NCBI GenBank assembly: GCA_963974675.1
Contig: CAXBDQ010000053.1
Location: 1 to 9,410 of the forward strand
Length of the DNA: 9,410 nucleotides
Direction: 5' to 3'
DNA from: Porticoccus sp963974675
GTDB lineage: Bacteria; Pseudomonadota; Gammaproteobacteria; Pseudomonadales; Porticoccaceae
The notes under the pieces are model-generated. The model was not told the origin of the DNA. It saw only the letters and a list, made by a program, of their open reading frames with translations, and searched no databases. How positions within the stretch are numbered: position 1 is the first letter of the stretch; the number at the start of each line of letters is the position of its first letter. Positions 6,856 through 9,410 of the stretch are shown here, piece after piece. Position numbers and translations under genes: made by a program.

Positions 6856-7716
6856 ATGACTGAAACCATGGGGTTACCCCCAGCCCTTGTGATAACGGTA
6901 AGTTCTATTCTCGGGCTATTGATTGGTAGTTTTCTGAATGTAGTGATCTATCGCATTCCTCTTCAGCTTTCGGCCTCTTGGCGAAAAGACTCCTTGGATT
7001 TTTTGGGTATGGAGCCCGACGCCAAGACCACTAAAGTCAATATTGTTGTACCGGCTTCGCACTGTCCAAAATGTGGTGCTGAAGTAAAACCGTGGCAAAA
7101 CATACCCGTTATTAGTTATCTGTTTTTAAAAGGGAAATGTGCCAGCTGTTCCACGCCTATATCCCTGCAATACCCACTAATCGAGATAGTTTGTGCACTG
7201 CTAACGACCTATGTCGTCCTGCATTTTGGTGTTAACACCACGGGGTTGCTCGTCCTCCTCTTCAGCTGGAGTTTACTCGCATTAACGGGCATTGATTTTA
7301 ATGAGCAGTTACTGCCGGATAACATTACGCTTCCATTATTATGGCTCGGCCTGCTGGTTAATACTCACAACACCTTTGCCACCTTAAACGATGCAGTGAT
7401 TGGTGCGGCGGCAGGTTATCTTGCCCTTTGGTGGGTATTCTGGGTATTCAAGTTGCTCACTGGCAAAGAGGGTATGGGCCACGGTGACTTCAAACTACTG
7501 GCCGCACTTGGTGCATGGATGGGTTGGCAGCAACTCTTACTCATTGTATTACTATCTTCTATGGTGGGGGCTATTATTGGTATTGCCATGATGGTCTTTA
7601 TGGGGCGAGACAAACAAATCCCTATTCCTTTTGGTCCTTACCTTGCGGCCGCTGGCTGGATAGCCCTGATTTGGGGTGACAGTATTACCAGCCACTATTT
7701 GTCCCTCTACAGCTAA
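6856..7716 (+). CDS. pilD: Prepilin peptidase / N-methyltransferase PilD
   Basis: PilD is the membrane aspartyl protease that removes the leader of PilA and type II pseudopilins and methylates the new N-terminus. Numbering from the ATG at 6856 (286 residues; Pseudomonas PilD is about 290), the first membrane helix contains LIGSFLNVVIYR. A cytoplasmic zinc-binding loop follows, with CPKC (70, 73) and CASC (95, 98), the DiS_P_DiS domain tied to methylation. The A24 peptidase domain has the catalytic aspartates in LTGID (147) and GMGHGD (211), then IPIPFGPYLA. About seven further hydrophobic segments are visible. A TTG at 6847 would add three residues; I prefer the ATG because neither start has a convincing ribosome site. 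It follows pilC by 33 bases. It may also process type II secretion pseudopilins, as in Pseudomonas. Confidence 0.95.
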   Translation: MTETMGLPPALVITVSSILGLLIGSFLNVVIYRIPLQLSASWRKDSLDFLGMEPDAKTTKVNIVVPASHCPKCGAEVKPWQNIPVISYLFLKGKCASCSTPISLQYPLIEIVCALLTTYVVLHFGVNTTGLLVLLFSWSLLALTGIDFNEQLLPDNITLPLLWLGLLVNTHNTFATLNDAVIGAAAGYLALWWVFWVFKLLTGKEGMGHGDFKLLAALGAWMGWQQLLLIVLLSSMVGAIIGIAMMVFMGRDKQIPIPFGPYLAAAGWIALIWGDSITSHYLSLYS

Positions 7717-7723
7717 CTCAATT

Positions 7724-8338
7724 ATGTATGTCGTTGGCCTCACGGGAGGGATCGGTAGTGGTAAAAGCACTGCTGGCGAACACTTCAAACACCTGGGTAT
7801 AGACGTTATAGATGCCGATATGGCCGCCCGCGAAGTGGTAAAAAAAGGAGCGCCAGCACTTTCTAAGATTGCTGACTATTTTGGAAAAAAAAGCCTTCTC
7901 GAGGACGGCACTCTCAACCGGGCATATCTCCGCTCGAAAATATTTGAAGATCAAGAAAAGCGACAATGGCTTGAGACCCTATTACATCCATTAATTCGAG
8001 AATGGATTCAACAGGCACTAAACAACGCTTCAAGCCCTTACTCCATCCTTGAATCACCATTATTACTGGAAACGTCACAACAGCAACTAACGGATCGAAT
8101 TCTGGTTGTGGATATCCCCGAAGACCTACAAATTTCTCGAGTTTCCATGCGAGACAACAATAATAAACACCAAATACAAGCTATTATAGATACTCAATTA
8201 TCACGTACAGACAGGCTGAGTCGCGCTAATGATATTCTCGATAACAGTGGCCCACCGCAGGAGCTACCAGACAAGATAGCAAAACTTCATCAGGCCTATT
8301 TAATACTGGCTACAGAGAAAAACCACGCGGACAAGTAA
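7724..8338 (+). CDS. coaE: Dephospho-CoA kinase
   Basis: CoaE phosphorylates the 3'-hydroxyl of dephospho-CoA using ATP, the last step of coenzyme A synthesis. The 204-residue length is standard. The N-terminus MYVVGLTGGIGSGKS holds the Walker A (8-15), followed by IDADMAAREVV (about 29-39), the DGTLNRAYLR stretch (61-70), the conserved LHPLIRE (87-93), ESPLLLET (110-117), the lid arginines, and RANDILDNSG (167-176), where most homologues have A-D-x-V-I-D-N. The ATG at 7724 is seven bases after the pilD stop and gives the family N-terminus. A GTG at 7676 in the same frame would add 16 residues inside pilD and is unlikely. No strong ribosome site is seen, so translation may depend on coupling to pilD. 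In E. coli, zapD separates coaE from yacG; here it does not. Confidence 0.95.
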   Translation: MYVVGLTGGIGSGKSTAGEHFKHLGIDVIDADMAAREVVKKGAPALSKIADYFGKKSLLEDGTLNRAYLRSKIFEDQEKRQWLETLLHPLIREWIQQALNNASSPYSILESPLLLETSQQQLTDRILVVDIPEDLQISRVSMRDNNNKHQIQAIIDTQLSRTDRLSRANDILDNSGPPQELPDKIAKLHQAYLILATEKNHADK

Positions 8339-8364
8339 CATCAAAATAAAAGACAGAGCCCCAT

Positions 8365-8601
8365 ATGAGCAAAGAAGAATCAACCGCTAAAACGACAACC
8401 TGCAAGGTAAATTGCCCTACCTGTAAAACACCGGTTATTTGGAATGAACAATCAAACTACAGGCCTTTTTGCTCCAAACGTTGCCAACAAATTGATTTTG
8501 GTGAATGGGCATCAGAAAGTTTTAGTATTGCTGGAACACCCTCAATGATTGACCCATCTGACATCGATCTCATAGAAGAGGACGGAGAAACCCGACACTA
8601 A
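8365..8601 (+). CDS. yacG: DNA gyrase inhibitor YacG (zinc-binding, DUF329)
   Basis: This 78-residue protein has the YacG zinc finger: Cys17-x2-Cys20 (CPTC) and Cys36-x3-Cys40 (CSKRC), followed by the family signature IDFGEWASESFSI (43-55). In E. coli YacG binds GyrB and blocks DNA binding by gyrase; whether that is its main job elsewhere is unclear. An extra cysteine at 13 lies outside the motif. The tail is acidic (SDIDLIEEDGE), as is common in the family. It starts 26 bases after coaE and is probably the last gene of the pilB operon. Its stop overlaps the mutT stop on the other strand by four bases (8598-8601), and no terminator hairpin is evident after it. Confidence 0.93.
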   Translation: MSKEESTAKTTTCKVNCPTCKTPVIWNEQSNYRPFCSKRCQQIDFGEWASESFSIAGTPSMIDPSDIDLIEEDGETRH

Positions 8602-8996
8602 AAAGTGAAGGACGACTGCAAAGCCTCAATAATAGGCTGATTGGCTTCGGGGAACGGGTACTCTCCGAGCTGATTGATAGCAACCCAAACAATGGGCTGC
8701 CCTTCGTTACCTCTAGCACAACCAGAAAACCTGGAAACCTTCCAAACATCCAGTAATACCGTTTTTTCTGGGTAATCGTGCTGAACCTTGAGTAGTGGCG
8801 AGGCCCCTAGAACACAGATGGCCAATTCCTCTTCCAGTTCTCGCGCTAAAGCCTGCTCCGCGCTTTCACCCTCTTCTACTTTGCCACCAGGAAATTCCCA
8901 CAATCCTCCTTTGTGGACATGAGCGGGACGTTTTGCGAGAAGAATTTTTTTGTCAGCAGCCACAACAACAGCAGCCACCACATGGATGACTGCCAT
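8598..8996 (-). CDS. mutT: 8-oxo-dGTP diphosphatase (Nudix hydrolase MutT)
   Basis: MutT hydrolyses 8-oxo-dGTP to the monophosphate and so prevents A:T to C:G mutations. The 132-residue product is close to E. coli MutT (129). LWEFPGGKVEEGE (32-44) runs into the Nudix box, which starts at Gly38 and includes Glu44 and REL-EEE (52-57), the metal-binding core. The last part reads LAI where the consensus is x-G-hydrophobic, so the glycine is replaced by alanine, a tolerated variation in the family. WVAINQL and YPFPEANQPII near the end are typical of bacterial MutT. The start codon overlaps the argJ stop by one base (TGATG at 8998-8994), so mutT is probably translated by reinitiation after argJ. 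Gene order argJ-mutT next to yacG is common in gammaproteobacteria. Confidence 0.93.
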   Translation of the reverse strand: MAVIHVVAAVVVAADKKILLAKRPAHVHKGGLWEFPGGKVEEGESAEQALARELEEELAICVLGASPLLKVQHDYPEKTVLLDVWKVSRFSGCARGNEGQPIVWVAINQLGEYPFPEANQPIIEALQSSFTF

Positions 8997-9410
8997 CAGG
9001 TTCGATATTCAGCATTGATTTTCACATAATCGTAGGACAGGTCTGTGGTCCAAACCGTCTCCATAGTGTCACCACGATTAAGAAAAATACGAATACTCAG
9101 GCTGTCCTTGTCCATCACAGCCTGCCCCAAGGACTCAAGATAACTATCTGCCCTGCCGCCCTTTTCAGCGATTAACACCTCATCCAAATAGACTTGGATA
9201 ACATCCACATCAAGATCCGGCAGGCCAGCACGACCTATCGCCGCAAGAATTCTTCCCCAGTTTGGATCCGAAGCAAACAGTGCCGTCTTTACCAGCGGCG
9301 ACTCTGCCACCGTGTAGGCAACTGCCAGGCATTCAGCGCTATTTATGCCACCTGCCACCTCTACCGTCACAAACTTGGTGGCACCTTCACCATCCTGCAC
9401 AATTTGCTGT
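8996..9410 (-). CDS. argJ: Glutamate N-acetyltransferase / amino-acid acetyltransferase ArgJ, C-terminal part
   Basis: The frame is open to the right edge, and only the last 137 or so codons are visible of a protein that is normally about 400 residues. ArgJ transfers acetyl from N-acetylornithine to glutamate in the cyclic arginine pathway; bifunctional forms also use acetyl-CoA. Visible family hallmarks are VQDGEGATKFVTVEV (the EGATK substrate-binding stretch), ALFASDPNWGRILAAIGRAG, GGRADSYLE and the C-terminal WTTDLSYDYVKINAEYRT, whose last residues complete the active site. The alpha/beta self-cleavage site (ATML in most members) lies outside the window. The GTG at 9400 is internal, not a start. 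The TGA stop overlaps the mutT start. Confidence 0.96.
   Translation of the reverse strand, partial: QQIVQDGEGATKFVTVEVAGGINSAECLAVAYTVAESPLVKTALFASDPNWGRILAAIGRAGLPDLDVDVIQVYLDEVLIAEKGGRADSYLESLGQAVMDKDSLSIRIFLNRGDTMETVWTTDLSYDYVKINAEYRT

Noticed and set aside
7676..7723. Upstream GTG start for coaE, adding 16 residues
   Set aside because: It lies inside pilD, adds a non-conserved N-terminus, and the ATG at 7724 gives the standard CoaE start just before the Walker A motif.
8596..8607. CACT-AAAA-AGTG hairpin as terminator between yacG and mutT
   Set aside because: A 4-bp stem with no following U-run is too weak to support.

Overview
The window looks like a chromosomal core region from a gammaproteobacterium of the Pseudomonas/Cellvibrio-like lineages. 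By eye the base composition is moderate (around mid-40s % GC). The type IV pilus block is arranged as in Pseudomonas: pilA diverges from pilB-pilC-pilD, nadC lies next to pilA, and coaE-yacG follow pilD. The PilB, PilC and PilD proteins closely resemble the Pseudomonas versions. The wider order (nadC, pilin, pilB/hofB, pilC/hofC, coaE, yacG, mutT) is also the ancestral order seen in E. coli, so this is conserved territory and not an island. I could not identify the genus.

Layout from left to right. (1) Positions 1-1959, minus strand: a large DUF1631-family protein of unknown role, whose 3' end lies outside the window. Its last visible codons are a perfect 15-bp tandem repeat encoding KAEIH units. 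(2) 1960-2223: divergent intergenic region with a likely nadC promoter. (3) 2224-3069, plus: nadC (NAD biosynthesis). (4) 3103-3133: a bidirectional terminator between convergent nadC and pilA. (5) 3187-3615, minus: pilA, a four-cysteine major-type pilin. (6) 3616-3882: divergent pilA/pilB control region with an exact-consensus sigma-54 (-24/-12) site for pilA and a perfect palindrome that fits a PilR-type enhancer site. (7) 3883-8601, plus: an apparent operon pilB-pilC-pilD-coaE-yacG with gaps of only 3, 33, 7 and 26 bases. (8) 8598-9410, minus: mutT and the 3' part of argJ, overlapping by one base (TGATG) and converging on yacG with a 4-base tail-to-tail overlap.

How the genes work together. 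PilD cleaves and N-methylates prepilin PilA, PilB is the cytoplasmic extension ATPase, and PilC is the inner-membrane platform through which PilB drives pilus assembly. The control region suggests that pilA is made at high, regulated level from a sigma-54/PilR-dependent promoter, while the assembly genes are transcribed separately the other way. CoaE (last step of CoA synthesis) and YacG (small zinc protein, gyrase inhibitor in E. coli) are housekeeping genes that ride at the end of the pil operon. NadC, MutT (8-oxo-dGTP clean-up) and ArgJ (arginine biosynthesis) are further housekeeping neighbours.

I found no mobile element, CRISPR array, tRNA or rRNA, and no clear undescribed multi-gene system. 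The points most worth a second look are the coding minisatellite in the DUF1631 gene, the palindrome between pilA and pilB that may serve both promoters, and the uncharacterised DUF1631 gene itself. No stretch over 300 bases lacks a gene; the two longest intergenic regions (264 and 267 bases) are described.
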